This document shows, piece by piece, positions 25,599 through 34,674 of a stretch of 64,000 bases of DNA. Position 1 is the first letter of the stretch. Every line of letters begins with the position of its first letter. This DNA comes from Pseudomonas sp. (GTDB lineage: Bacteria; Pseudomonadota; Gammaproteobacteria; Pseudomonadales; Pseudomonadaceae). A program made the translations under genes and the position numbers. Location: contig NZ_JASLGE010000023.1 of the NCBI RefSeq assembly GCF_030150285.1, positions 17,400-81,399 of the forward strand, given 5' to 3'. Below the pieces are notes generated by a model. That model was given only the letters and a program-made list of their open reading frames with translations. It was not told the DNA's origin and made no database searches.

Positions 25599-26012
25599 AT
25601 GAGTACTTCACCTTCCATCATCCTCACGCGCCTGGACGTTCAACGTCTGGAGAAGCTGATCGACAACCTCGACGACTCACTGCCGGGTGTTGTTGCATTG
25701 CAGGAAGAACTGGATCGCGCCGAAACGATCGTCGGCCACACCGAAGTCCCTGCTGGCGTTGTGACCATGAACTCTCGCGTGCATTGCCGCGAAGAGGGTA
25801 GCGCCAAGGATTACCACCTGACATTGGTGTACCCGAAGGATGCGAACGCCGACGAAGGCAAAATTTCGATTCTGGCACCGGTAGGCAGTGCATTACTGGG
25901 CCTGCAAGTGGGCCAACACATCAACTGGCCAGCACCCGGGGGGAAAACCCTCAAACTGAAACTGCTGGAGGTTGAATACCAGCCTGAAGCCGCTGGCGAC
26001 TTCGATCTTTAG
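25599..26012 (+). CDS. rnk: Nucleoside diphosphate kinase regulator Rnk
   Basis: 137 aa. N-terminal coiled coil (LTRLDVQRLEKLIDNLDD) and a C-terminal GreA/GreB-type FKBP-like domain, with VYPKDANADEGKISILAPVGSALLGLQVGQ. Rnk binds RNA polymerase near the secondary channel and influences nucleotide pools and alginate in pseudomonads. ATG 25599 has AAAGGAG about 12 nt upstream and matches the conserved start; the frame open further upstream is non-coding leader. Confidence 0.92.
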   Translation: MSTSPSIILTRLDVQRLEKLIDNLDDSLPGVVALQEELDRAETIVGHTEVPAGVVTMNSRVHCREEGSAKDYHLTLVYPKDANADEGKISILAPVGSALLGLQVGQHINWPAPGGKTLKLKLLEVEYQPEAAGDFDL

Positions 26013-26059
26013 TCCCCTCGAAACATAATGTCACAATAATATCACTTCACGCCGTAGCC

Positions 26060-27346
26060 TCAGGTTGCGGGCACTCTGAGCGTTTTATCCTTGCGGGCAA
26101 AACGGTCCAGAAACCGGTAGCTGATACTTAACTCGCGGGCCAATGCCAGACGCTCATGGCAGGCCTGCTCGGTTTCCCACTGTGCATGATTGTCGAGCTG
26201 CGACAACTGGCGCTCATCCCAGCCCCATTCTGCGGTCAAGCGCGCCAGTACCCGGTGCTGCCAGCGCGCCGCCGGTTGAACCGCCGTGTCACTGAGCTTG
26301 CAATTGGCCTTCAGGTACAAACTGCGGCGCACCAGTTCAAGGCGCTGCAGGTCACCGCTCCCCTTGAGGTAATGCTCAATACGCCGGTAAACCATCACAT
26401 AAGGGTCCAGCTCATCCAGGTCCAGTCGGTTGGTGTACATCGCATGCTTGAAGTGCAGGCTCAGGCAATTTACTCGCGGGTACTCGCTGGCGTAGACCTC
26501 GATCAGCAACAGCTTGAGCACCGACTTGTAAGGTGACTCAAGCCCCTTCAGCAACTGGCGCTGGCCGGCCCCCTGGAACTCATCGACCGGCACGTGCGCC
26601 AAGTGCCCAAGGTCAATGACGTCATCGCGGCACAACGCCCGCCCGGCCAGCAACCGCTGGGTAAAGGCGTCATAACGGCCTTCCTCACACCTGGGCACCC
26701 ACCACCACAGCGGCGTACGCCCCGCGAGCCAGATGGCCGTGCGGTAAAACTCATCCAGCAACAGCGTGGGCTGCATCACGCCGTCATGGTGGGCACTCAA
26801 TTGAACGTCGTGCTCATCTTCAGCAAGGCGTTGCGCATGGATCAGAAAGAAGTGCACCTCCCCACCCTGGCCCGCCGCCCAATGCTCCAGCCGCTGGCAT
26901 TTTTTGCGCAAGGCCTGCAGCGCCGCTTTACCCAAACCGGGGTCGTGGCAGATCCAGACATCAATATCGCTCTGATCGGTCTGGGCCAACGTGCCCAGGC
27001 TGCCCATTAAAAACAGGCCCTGGATGGGCGCGTGCGCGCTGACCCGAGGGGTGCAGGCAAAGCCGCGAAACAACGCCATTGCGGTGGTCAGCGAAGCGGT
27101 AGCCGGCTCGTAGCCCGCCACCCCGGCAGGCGTTGTGTCCGAGACATAACCGGGCAAGGACGGGTGGTTAACGTGAAAGAACAGCGCCATCAGTTCCAGC
27201 AGCGTTTGTTGAGACAGCGCCAGACCTTCCATCGCGCGCGCCAGCCGGCCTTGGTTGACGGCCAAAAACCGCCCACGCAGTTCAGTGAGAAGCTGTCGAT
27301 CAATGCCCTCACCGACGGTCGGGCATGGTTCTGAGGGGCACGTCAT
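26060..27346 (-). CDS. cyaA: Class I adenylate cyclase, catalytic half only
   Basis: 428 aa against about 850-950 in full-length class I cyclases. The region corresponds to the N-terminal catalytic domain: FFHVNHPSLPGYVSDTTPAGV near 55, the nucleotidyltransferase motif MGSLGTLAQTDQSDIDVW near 115-135, LLLDEFYRTA near 195 and LDPYVMVYRRIEHYL near 315. It stops right after SYRFLDRFARKDKT, where homologues enter the glucose-sensitive C-terminal half. Only 47 bp separate its stop from convergent rnk, so no remnant fits. The usual EDCGxxQH stretch is replaced by HHDGVMQP. It occupies the cyaA position of P. aeruginosa. Activity is uncertain. Confidence 0.82.
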   Translation of the reverse strand: MTCPSEPCPTVGEGIDRQLLTELRGRFLAVNQGRLARAMEGLALSQQTLLELMALFFHVNHPSLPGYVSDTTPAGVAGYEPATASLTTAMALFRGFACTPRVSAHAPIQGLFLMGSLGTLAQTDQSDIDVWICHDPGLGKAALQALRKKCQRLEHWAAGQGGEVHFFLIHAQRLAEDEHDVQLSAHHDGVMQPTLLLDEFYRTAIWLAGRTPLWWWVPRCEEGRYDAFTQRLLAGRALCRDDVIDLGHLAHVPVDEFQGAGQRQLLKGLESPYKSVLKLLLIEVYASEYPRVNCLSLHFKHAMYTNRLDLDELDPYVMVYRRIEHYLKGSGDLQRLELVRRSLYLKANCKLSDTAVQPAARWQHRVLARLTAEWGWDERQLSQLDNHAQWETEQACHERLALARELSISYRFLDRFARKDKTLRVPAT

Positions 27347-27522
27347 ACACTCAACCGGGTCGCAGCGCGAGGTAGAGAAGGGGAGGTTAGTGAGAAGGGA
27401 GTTTACAACCAGTCATGCGAAAGGATTAAGACCAAAGCGTTTTTGGCGTCAGATTTTTTACCGTGCCAGAAAATGTGCCCGCGGAATCGCGTGTTAATGG
27501 ATCCCGTGGGCGCGGCGTGGCA

Positions 27523-27774
27523 TCAGGCTTTTTTGGGGGACTTCGTCGTCAGAATCGTCAACAGCGTTTGAGTGTTTTGAGCCGCATCACGACCCAGGCT
27601 GGTCAGATAACCGCCATCCGGTTGATCGATCAGTTCTTTTTCGTACAGTCGCTTGGCGGCTGCAATCGCTTTGGGATCAGCGTTTTGATGGACTTTCAGA
27701 CCCTCTTGGGTACTGTCCAGGTTAAACAGTGCAAGGACTTCCAGTTCGGCAACCAACTCAGGGGTAAACGACAT
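27523..27774 (-). CDS. TIGR02647 family small protein
   Basis: 83 aa, opening MSFTPELVAELEVLALFNLD and containing AAKRLYEKELIDQPDGGYLT, the recognisable pattern of the TIGR02647 family found in pseudomonads and relatives. It looks like a winged-helix-sized all-helical protein with a lysine-rich tail (TTKSPKKA). Function unknown. Located beyond the start of the cyclase gene on the same strand, 176 bp away. Confidence 0.82.
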   Translation of the reverse strand: MSFTPELVAELEVLALFNLDSTQEGLKVHQNADPKAIAAAKRLYEKELIDQPDGGYLTSLGRDAAQNTQTLLTILTTKSPKKA

Positions 27775-28137
27775 AAGGACTCCAGACCAGGCGGAAAAGA
27801 CGACAGAAGGCCTAAGGTGATCTCACTTGAGCGGACTGTCCAGCGACAGTTCGCACCTTAATCATGGCCCATGCCGCACCTGCCCCGCGTTGACGCGCAG
27901 GCGAGGCAGTTGGAGTGTAGTCCGAGTCTTCAATTGCACCCGACCAAATGAGACCTCACGCGGCCTTTTAAAAGATCGCAGGCAAGCACGCGCTTGGACG
28001 CCTGTCGGCGCATTCAGATGAAAATGATTTTTCAGTTATATAAGCATTCTTAAATAGTATTTTTAAGAATATCCGCGCCTCACTACTATTGCTCCCACGC
28101 CAGCCCCCTTAGGCATTCCCATTTTCAGGAGCACACC
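27775..28137. promoter_or_regulatory. Intergenic region upstream of oscA with inverted-repeat operator
   Basis: 363 bp without a gene. The notable element is a perfect 9-bp inverted repeat ATTCTTAAA-N7-TTTAAGAAT at 28046-28070 in an A/T-rich patch, just upstream of a plausible -10 TACTAT (28084-28089) that lacks a good -35. This is the geometry of an activator-dependent promoter; CysB is the expected activator of sulfate genes (inference). Confidence 0.5.
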
Positions 28138-28320
28138 ATGAGCGCATCTCTGCGTAGCGTTGACGGTCAGGACGAAGCCACCATTCTGCGGGAAATCCAG
28201 AGCGCGCTACGGGACCTGCGCTTTGGTGCCGTTGAAATCACTGTGCATAACGCGCAGGTGGTGCAGATCGAACGCAAAGAAAAATTCCGTTTGCAGAACC
28301 CGGGCCAGAAAAGCAACTGA
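28138..28320 (+). CDS. oscA: Small sulfur-starvation protein OscA (YezD/DUF2292 family)
   Basis: 60 aa: ILREIQSALRDLRFGAVEIT then VQIERKEKFRL, the DUF2292 (YezD) pattern. Small proteins of this family lie just upstream of sbp in Pseudomonas; one was named OscA in P. corrugata for roles in organosulfur use and chromate resistance. Start ATG with AGGAG upstream. 68 bp before sbp, so probably on the same sulfate-limitation regulon. Confidence 0.87.
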   Translation: MSASLRSVDGQDEATILREIQSALRDLRFGAVEITVHNAQVVQIERKEKFRLQNPGQKSN

Positions 28321-28388
28321 CCGCCCACTAGCGCCCTCGCCTGAGACGCTTATAAAAACTAATAAATGCACACTTTGGAGCCTCACCT

Positions 28389-29399
28389 ATGTCCCTACGC
28401 CGTTACGCTCTGGCCGCGCTGGCCAGTGCCATTTTTGCTGGCTCCGCTGTAGCCAAAGACTACGAGTTGTTGAACGTCTCCTACGATCCGACCCGTGAGC
28501 TTTATCAGGATTACAACGCCGAATTCATCACGTTCTGGAACCAGTCGCACCCAGACGACAAGGTTAAAATTCAGCAGTCGCACGGCGGCTCGGGCAAACA
28601 AGCCCGTGGCGTGATTGATGGCCTGCGCGCTGATGTGGTGACCCTGGCCTTGGCCGGCGACATCGATGAAATCGCCAAACTGGGCAAAACCCTGCCTGAG
28701 AACTGGCAAACCCGCCTGCCGGATGCCAGCACGCCTTACACCTCGACCATTGTGTTCCTGGTGCGCAAGGGCAACCCCAAAGGCATCAAAGACTGGGATG
28801 ACCTGATCAAGAAAGACGTTTCAGTGATCACCCCCAACCCGAAAACCAGTGGCGGCGCGCGCTGGAACTTCCTGGCGGCTTACGCCCACGGCCTGAAAGC
28901 CAACGGTGGCGACGAAACCAAGGCCAAGGCGTACGTCCAGGAGCTGTTTAAACACGTGCCGGTACTCGACACCGGCGCGCGGGGCTCAACCATTACCTTC
29001 GTCAACAACGGTCAGGGCGACGTGTTGCTGGCGTGGGAAAACGAAGCGTTCCTGGCGTTGAAAGAAGACGGCGGCACTGACAAATTCGAAATCGTCGTAC
29101 CTTCGCTGTCGATTCTGGCCGAGCCACCGGTTGCCGTGGTGGACAAAAATGCCGACAAAAAAGGCAATGCCGAGATCGCCAAAGCCTACCTCAACCACCT
29201 GTACAGCCCGGCGGGTCAGGAGATCGCCGCGAAGAACTTCTACCGTCCCCGTGACGAAGCCGTAGCAGCCAAGTACGCACAACAATTTCCGAAACTGGAG
29301 CTAGTCACTATCGACAAAGACTTCGGTGGCTGGAAAACTGCGCAGCCGAAATTTTTCAATGACGGTGGCGTGTTCGACCAGATCTACCAGGCGCAATAA
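28389..29399 (+). CDS. sbp: Periplasmic sulfate-binding protein
   Basis: 336 aa. Signal peptide 1-22 (LAALASAIFAGSAVAKD) then LLNVSYDPTRELYQDYN, the sulfate/thiosulfate-binding signature, with QSHGGSGKQARGVIDGL near 65 and NPKTSGGARWNFLAAYAHG near 155 carrying sulfate ligands. Delivers sulfate to CysTWA encoded just downstream. Confidence 0.96.
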   Translation: MSLRRYALAALASAIFAGSAVAKDYELLNVSYDPTRELYQDYNAEFITFWNQSHPDDKVKIQQSHGGSGKQARGVIDGLRADVVTLALAGDIDEIAKLGKTLPENWQTRLPDASTPYTSTIVFLVRKGNPKGIKDWDDLIKKDVSVITPNPKTSGGARWNFLAAYAHGLKANGGDETKAKAYVQELFKHVPVLDTGARGSTITFVNNGQGDVLLAWENEAFLALKEDGGTDKFEIVVPSLSILAEPPVAVVDKNADKKGNAEIAKAYLNHLYSPAGQEIAAKNFYRPRDEAVAAKYAQQFPKLELVTIDKDFGGWKTAQPKFFNDGGVFDQIYQAQ

Positions 29400-29489
29400 C
29401 CTGTGGGGTGGGGCTATAAGCCTCGCTGAAAGCTAGAACATAGAGCCCGCGATTGAGTTGCGGGCTTCGTGCGTTAACCAAGGACTCTT

Positions 29490-30308
29490 ATGTCACGTCG
29501 TATCTCCCCCGTCATACCCGGCTTCGGGCTGACGCTGGGCTACACCTTGGTGTACCTCAGCCTCATCGTGCTTATCCCTCTGGCGGCCATGTTTGTACAT
29601 GCCTCGCAACTGACCTGGGACCAGTTCTGGACCATCATCACGGCCCCTCGTGTGTTGGCTGCGCTGAAGCTGAGCTTTGGTACCGCCTTTGCGGCGGCCC
29701 TGATCAATGGTGTGATCGGTACCGTGCTGGCTTGGGTACTGGTGCGTTACACCTTCCCGGGGCGCAAGGTCATCGATGCCATGATCGACCTGCCGTTTGC
29801 GCTGCCCACTGCCGTGGCCGGTATCGCCCTGACCGCGCTCTATGCCCCCAACGGCTGGATCGGCCAGTTCGCCAACGACCTGGGTTTTAAAATCGCTTAC
29901 ACCCCACTGGGTATTACCCTGGCGCTGACCTTCGTCACCCTGCCGTTTGTGGTGCGCACGGTGCAGCCGGTACTGGCTGATATCCCGCGTGAAATCGAAG
30001 AAGCCGCCGCGTGCCTGGGTGCCAAGCCCTTGCAGGTGTTCCGCTACATTCTGGTGCCCGCCCTGTTGCCGGCCTGGCTGACCGGTTTTGCGCTGGCTTT
30101 TGCTCGGGGCGTTGGTGAGTACGGCTCAGTGATTTTCATCGCCGGTAACATGCCGATGAAAACCGAGATCCTGCCGCTGCTGATCATGGTCAAGCTGGAC
30201 CAATACGACTACACCGGTGCCACTGCCATTGGCGTGATGATGCTGGTGGTTTCCTTCATTTTGCTGCTGCTGATCAACCTGATTCAGCGCCGCATCGAAA
30301 AACCGTGA
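29490..30308 (+). CDS. cysT: Sulfate ABC transporter permease CysT
   Basis: 272 aa inner-membrane permease with about six helices. The ATPase-coupling EAA loop is EIEEAAACLGAKPLQVFRY near 170-190; IDLPFALPTAVAGIAL near 95 is typical of CysT. Pairs with CysW. 90 bp after sbp and 13 bp before cysW. Confidence 0.95.
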   Translation: MSRRISPVIPGFGLTLGYTLVYLSLIVLIPLAAMFVHASQLTWDQFWTIITAPRVLAALKLSFGTAFAAALINGVIGTVLAWVLVRYTFPGRKVIDAMIDLPFALPTAVAGIALTALYAPNGWIGQFANDLGFKIAYTPLGITLALTFVTLPFVVRTVQPVLADIPREIEEAAACLGAKPLQVFRYILVPALLPAWLTGFALAFARGVGEYGSVIFIAGNMPMKTEILPLLIMVKLDQYDYTGATAIGVMMLVVSFILLLLINLIQRRIEKP

Positions 30309-30321
30309 AGGGGGCCTGATT

Positions 30322-31194
30322 ATGTCCAGTTCAACCTTAAACGCAGCCAACGCTGCCAACGCCGCCCGCCGTGGCAGCCCGCTGTCGCGACGCCTGTTGA
30401 TCGGCTTCGGCTGGTCGTTCTTTATCCTGTTCCTGTTGCTGCCCTTGCTGATTGTGGTATCGCAGGGCTTGAAGCTGGGGTTCGGTGCGTTCTTCGACGC
30501 CATTCTGGAACCCGATGCGTTATCAGCCCTCAAGCTGACCATCATTGCCGTGGTCATTTCGGTGCCGCTCAACGTGGTGTTCGGCGTCAGCGCCGCCTGG
30601 TGCGTGAGCAAATACAGCTTTCGCGGCAAAAGCATCCTGGTGACGCTGATCGACCTGCCGTTCTCGGTCTCGCCGGTGATCGCCGGCCTGGTGTACGTGC
30701 TGATGTTTGGCGCACAGGGCTTTCTGGGCCCGTGGCTGCAAGACCACGATATCCAGATCATCTTCGCCTTGCCGGGTATCGTGCTGGCCACCATTTTCGT
30801 GACCGTGCCGTTTGTGGCCCGTGAACTGATCCCGCTGATGCAGGAGCAGGGCACTCAGGAAGAGGAAGCCGCACGCCTGCTGGGAGCCAATGGCTGGCAG
30901 ATGTTCTGGCACGTCACCGTACCCAACATCAAGTGGGGCCTGATCTACGGCGTGGTGCTGTGTACGGCGCGGGCCATGGGCGAATTCGGCGCGGTGTCGG
31001 TGGTGTCCGGCCACATTCGCGGGGTCACCAACACCCTGCCGCTGCACGTCGAGATCCTCTACAACGAATACAACCACGTTGCCGCCTTCGCTGTGGCCAC
31101 TCTGTTGCTGATCCTGGCGCTCTTCATCCTGCTGCTCAAGCAGTGGAGCGAATCTCGCATTAACCGCCTGCGCGCCAGCGCCGCGGAGGAATAA
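30322..31194 (+). CDS. cysW: Sulfate ABC transporter permease CysW
   Basis: 290 aa. Ala/Asn-rich cytoplasmic N-terminus, then six helices; LIDLPFSVSPVIAGLVYVLMF near 115 and the EAA loop EEEAARLLGANGWQMFWHV near 180 identify CysW. Followed 3 bp later by cysA. Confidence 0.95.
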   Translation: MSSSTLNAANAANAARRGSPLSRRLLIGFGWSFFILFLLLPLLIVVSQGLKLGFGAFFDAILEPDALSALKLTIIAVVISVPLNVVFGVSAAWCVSKYSFRGKSILVTLIDLPFSVSPVIAGLVYVLMFGAQGFLGPWLQDHDIQIIFALPGIVLATIFVTVPFVARELIPLMQEQGTQEEEAARLLGANGWQMFWHVTVPNIKWGLIYGVVLCTARAMGEFGAVSVVSGHIRGVTNTLPLHVEILYNEYNHVAAFAVATLLLILALFILLLKQWSESRINRLRASAAEE

Positions 31195-31197
31195 ACC

Positions 31198-32178
31198 ATG
31201 TCGATCGAAGTCCGTAACGTCAGTAAAAACTTCAATGCCTTCAAGGCCCTGAACAGCATCAACCTGGACATCCAAAGTGGCGAGCTGGTGGCATTGCTGG
31301 GCCCGTCGGGCTGCGGTAAAACCACCTTGCTGCGCATCATCGCCGGCCTCGAAACCCCGGACGAAGGCAACATCGTGTTCCACGGTGAAGACGTCTCGGG
31401 GCACGACGTGCGCGATCGCAACGTGGGGTTTGTGTTCCAGCATTACGCGCTGTTTCGCCACATGACGGTATTCGACAACGTGGCCTTCGGCCTGCGCATG
31501 AAGCCCAAACGCGAGCGCCCGAGCGAAACCCGCATCGCTGAAAAGGTGCACGAACTGTTGAACATGGTGCAACTGGACTGGTTGTCGGACCGCTACCCGG
31601 AGCAGTTGTCCGGTGGTCAGCGCCAGCGTATTGCCTTGGCTCGCGCCCTGGCGGTCGAGCCTAAAGTGCTGCTGCTCGACGAACCGTTCGGCGCGCTGGA
31701 TGCCAAGGTGCGTAAAGAACTGCGCCGCTGGTTGGCCCGCCTGCACGAAGACATCAACCTGACCTCCGTGTTCGTGACCCACGACCAGGAAGAAGCGATG
31801 GAAGTCGCTGACCGTATCGTGGTGATGAACAAGGGCGTGATCGAACAGATCGGCTCACCGGGCCAGGTGTATGAAAACCCGGCCAGCGACTTCGTGTACC
31901 ACTTCCTGGGCGACTCCAACCGCCTGCACATCGGTGAAGACCAGCACCTGCTGTTCCGCCCGCACGAAGTGTCGTTGTCGCGTCACGAGATCGAAGACCA
32001 CCACGCCGCACAGGTACGTGACATCCGCCCGTTGGGTGCAACCACCCGGGTGACGTTGAAGGTTGAAGGTCAAAGCGAGCTGATTGAAGTGGAAGTGGTC
32101 AAAGACCATGACAGCCTCACCGACCTGGCGCGTGGCGAGACGTTGTTCTTCAAACCGAAGGTGTGGCAGAAGGCTTGA
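31198..32178 (+). CDS. cysA: Sulfate/thiosulfate ABC transporter ATPase CysA
   Basis: 326 aa. Walker A GPSGCGKTT near 35, Q-loop VFQHYALF near 80, ABC signature LSGGQRQRIALARAL near 135, Walker B VLLLDEPFGALD near 155 and H-loop FVTHDQEEA near 190. The C-terminal TOBE-like part (about 240-326) is short, as usual for CysA. Last gene of the sbp-cysTWA operon. Confidence 0.96.
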   Translation: MSIEVRNVSKNFNAFKALNSINLDIQSGELVALLGPSGCGKTTLLRIIAGLETPDEGNIVFHGEDVSGHDVRDRNVGFVFQHYALFRHMTVFDNVAFGLRMKPKRERPSETRIAEKVHELLNMVQLDWLSDRYPEQLSGGQRQRIALARALAVEPKVLLLDEPFGALDAKVRKELRRWLARLHEDINLTSVFVTHDQEEAMEVADRIVVMNKGVIEQIGSPGQVYENPASDFVYHFLGDSNRLHIGEDQHLLFRPHEVSLSRHEIEDHHAAQVRDIRPLGATTRVTLKVEGQSELIEVEVVKDHDSLTDLARGETLFFKPKVWQKA

Positions 32179-32235
32179 TACTGTCGTCGCTGACGAGGGA
32201 TGAAGGCTGCGATGCGGGTCGCATTGCAGCCTCAA
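32179..32235. repeat. REP-like palindrome (family 2) after cysA
   Basis: AGGCTGCGATGCG (32204-32216) pairs with CGCATTGCAGCCT (32220-32232), preceded by TGTCGTCGCTGACGA. Related sequences occur at 49018-49068 and 59848-59955. It lies between convergent cysA and yheV and may also work as a terminator, though no T run follows. Confidence 0.6.
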
Positions 32236-32245
32236 CGGTGGCGCT

Positions 32246-32524
32246 TTAAGGCTTTTTCAGCTTCGGATTGGGGAAGAACTGCACCGCCTGCACTTTAGGG
32301 TCCGGGGCTTTCTTCAACGCTGACGTATTGACCCGCGTGCCCAATTCATTGGGCACCGACAACCCTTGCTCATTGAGCGTGTCCGAGTACCCGCACGCCA
32401 CGCATTCGCGGTGCGGTACGTCGTTCTCGTTCCACATCATCAACTTGTCCGGCTCGCTGCACGCCGGGCAAACCGCCCCGGCGATAAAGCGTTTTTTGGT
32501 CACATTCACAGGTGTGTCGCTCAT
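32246..32524 (-). CDS. yheV: YheV-family putative zinc-ribbon protein
   Basis: 92 aa. Two CxxC knuckles, VCPACSEPD near 17 and ECVACGYSD near 40, form a zinc ribbon; the tail is basic and proline-containing. Overlaps the prlC stop by 4 bp (ATGA), and prlC-yheV pairing is conserved in gammaproteobacteria. Biochemical role not known to me. Confidence 0.87.
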   Translation of the reverse strand: MSDTPVNVTKKRFIAGAVCPACSEPDKLMMWNENDVPHRECVACGYSDTLNEQGLSVPNELGTRVNTSALKKAPDPKVQAVQFFPNPKLKKP

Positions 32525-34572
32525 GCTGCTGCGTCCTCGGTCAGACCGCTGTGACGCAGGAGCGCGTCAATCGATGGCTCACGGCCACGGAAATCCTTGA
32601 ACAGCTCCATCGGAGCTTTCGAACCGCCACGGGCCAGGATGGCCTGACGGAACGCCTTGCCGGTGTGCGGGTTGAACACGCCTTCTTCTTCGAAGCGCGA
32701 AAACGCATCCGCCGAAAGCACTTCCGCCCACTTGTAGCTGTAGTAACCCGCCGCGTAACCGCCCGCAAAAATATGCGCGAAGCTGTTCGGGAAGCGGTTA
32801 TAGGACGGCGGGCGCATCACCGACACTTCGTCGCGAATGCCGTCGAGCACCTGCGCCACGCTGCGGCCGTCGCCGTGGGTAGCGTGCAGTTCGAAGTCAA
32901 ACAGCGAGAACTCCAACTGGCGCACCATCATCAGCCCGGACTGGAAGTTCTTGGCCGCGAGCATTTTCTCCAGCAGGTCCTGGGGCAACGCCTCACCGGT
33001 TTCGTAGTGACCGGAGATCAGCGCCAGGCCTTCAGGCTCCCAGCACCAGTTCTCCATGAACTGGCTCGGCAACTCGACCGCATCCCACGCCACACCGTTG
33101 ATGCCGGACACGCCGGCGTGTTCGATCTCGGTCAGCATATGGTGCAAGCCGTGGCCGAACTCGTGGAACAGGGTGGTGACTTCGTCGTGGGTCAGCAGCG
33201 CAGGCTTGCCCGCAACAGCCGGGGTGAAGTTGCACACCAGGTTGGCCACCGGGCTTTGCAGCTCGCCCGCCGCGGTGCGACGACGATCACGGGCACCGTC
33301 CATCCAGGCTCCGCCACGCTTGTTGGCGCGGGCGTACAGGTCAAAGAAGAAGCGGCCGACAGGCTGGCCGTTCTCTTTGATTTGGAACAGGCGAACGTCC
33401 GGGTGCCAGGTGTCGAAGCCTTTGAGTTCAACAATGTCGATGCCGTACAGCGTGTGCACGATGTCAAACAGGCCTTTCAATACCTTGTCGATCGGGAAGT
33501 AGGCGCGCAGCGCTTCTTGCGACACGCTGTAACGCTGCTCGCGCAGTTTTTCGCCGTAGAACCCGCTGTCCCAGCTTTTCAGTTCCGGGCAACCTTGCTC
33601 TGCGGCATACGCCTGCAACTGTTCGAGGTCGCGGGCGGCAAACGGCTTGCTGCGCTTGGCCAGGTCGCGCAGGAAGGTCAGCACCTGATCCGGCGATTCC
33701 GCCATTTTGGTGGCCAGGCTCAGTTCGGCAAAACTGGCAAAACCCAACAGTTGCGCCAGTTCCTGACGCAGGTCGAGGATTTGTTCCATCACCGGGCCAT
33801 TATCGAACTGGCCGGCATTCGGGCCTTGGTCCGACGCACGGGTGCAGTACGCGGCGTAGACTTCTTCGCGCAAAGCGCGGTCTTGGGCGTAGGTCATGAC
33901 CGGGAAGTAGCTCGGGAACTCCAGGCTGATCAGCCAGCCGTCCAGGCCTTTGGCCTGCGCCGCTGCGGCCATTTGGGCCTTAGCCGAATCGGTCAGCCCC
34001 GCCAGCGCGGCTTCGTCGGTGATGTGCTTGGTCCAGGCCTGGGTGGCGTCCAGCAATTGGTTGGAAAACTTGCTGCCCAACTCCGACAGGGTGCTTTGCA
34101 CTTCGGCATAACGCTGTTGCTGCGCCGGTGGCAGGTCGATACCCGACAAACGGAAGTCACGCAGCGAATGCTCAAGGATGGTTTTTTGCGCCTGATCGAA
34201 ATCCGCCACCTGCGGGCTATGGGCCAACGCTTCGAACGCCTGAAACAGCTCACGGTTCTGGCCCATCTCGGTCGAATACGCGCTCAACGCAGGCAAGCAT
34301 GCCTCGTAGGCTTCGCGCAGTTCAGCGCTGTTGCACACGGCATTAAGGTGGCTGACCGGGCTCCAGGCCGCGCCCAGACGGTCGTTCAGCTCATCCATGG
34401 CCAACACCAGGCCCGCCCAGGTCGGGTGCTGACCTTGCTCGGCGAGGATCTTGCGAATGCCGGCGCGGTTGTCCGCCAGGATCTGCTCGATGGCCGGCTG
34501 AACGTGCTCAGGACGGATCGCCGAGAACGGCGGCAGGTCGTAGGACTGCAAAAGAGGGTTGTTCTCGCTCAC
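32521..34572 (-). CDS. prlC: Oligopeptidase A (M3 zinc metallopeptidase)
   Basis: 683 aa, the size of E. coli OpdA/PrlC, which degrades cleaved signal peptides and small peptides in the cytosol. The zinc site LFHEFGHGLHHML (HExxH near 460) and the distal Glu in EIEHAGVSG about 25 residues on are intact. I choose GTG 34572 (VSENNPLLQSYDLPPF) with AAGG upstream because conserved sequence begins there; ATG 34599 would add nine residues. Confidence 0.94.
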   Translation of the reverse strand: MSENNPLLQSYDLPPFSAIRPEHVQPAIEQILADNRAGIRKILAEQGQHPTWAGLVLAMDELNDRLGAAWSPVSHLNAVCNSAELREAYEACLPALSAYSTEMGQNRELFQAFEALAHSPQVADFDQAQKTILEHSLRDFRLSGIDLPPAQQQRYAEVQSTLSELGSKFSNQLLDATQAWTKHITDEAALAGLTDSAKAQMAAAAQAKGLDGWLISLEFPSYFPVMTYAQDRALREEVYAAYCTRASDQGPNAGQFDNGPVMEQILDLRQELAQLLGFASFAELSLATKMAESPDQVLTFLRDLAKRSKPFAARDLEQLQAYAAEQGCPELKSWDSGFYGEKLREQRYSVSQEALRAYFPIDKVLKGLFDIVHTLYGIDIVELKGFDTWHPDVRLFQIKENGQPVGRFFFDLYARANKRGGAWMDGARDRRRTAAGELQSPVANLVCNFTPAVAGKPALLTHDEVTTLFHEFGHGLHHMLTEIEHAGVSGINGVAWDAVELPSQFMENWCWEPEGLALISGHYETGEALPQDLLEKMLAAKNFQSGLMMVRQLEFSLFDFELHATHGDGRSVAQVLDGIRDEVSVMRPPSYNRFPNSFAHIFAGGYAAGYYSYKWAEVLSADAFSRFEEEGVFNPHTGKAFRQAILARGGSKAPMELFKDFRGREPSIDALLRHSGLTEDAAA

Positions 34573-34674
34573 GATGGGCACCTTGGCTTGAAGAAACATT
34601 GGGCCATCTTAATTACAATCGCCGCACTGCGCAGCAACCAGCCCTGCTATCACTGCTAAAGAAGGAAGCTATAG

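Noticed and set aside
32512..34659. 715-codon open frame antisense to prlC
   Set aside because: Composition is typical of antisense reading (Arg/Gln/His/Val-rich) and prlC with its HExxH site is unambiguous.
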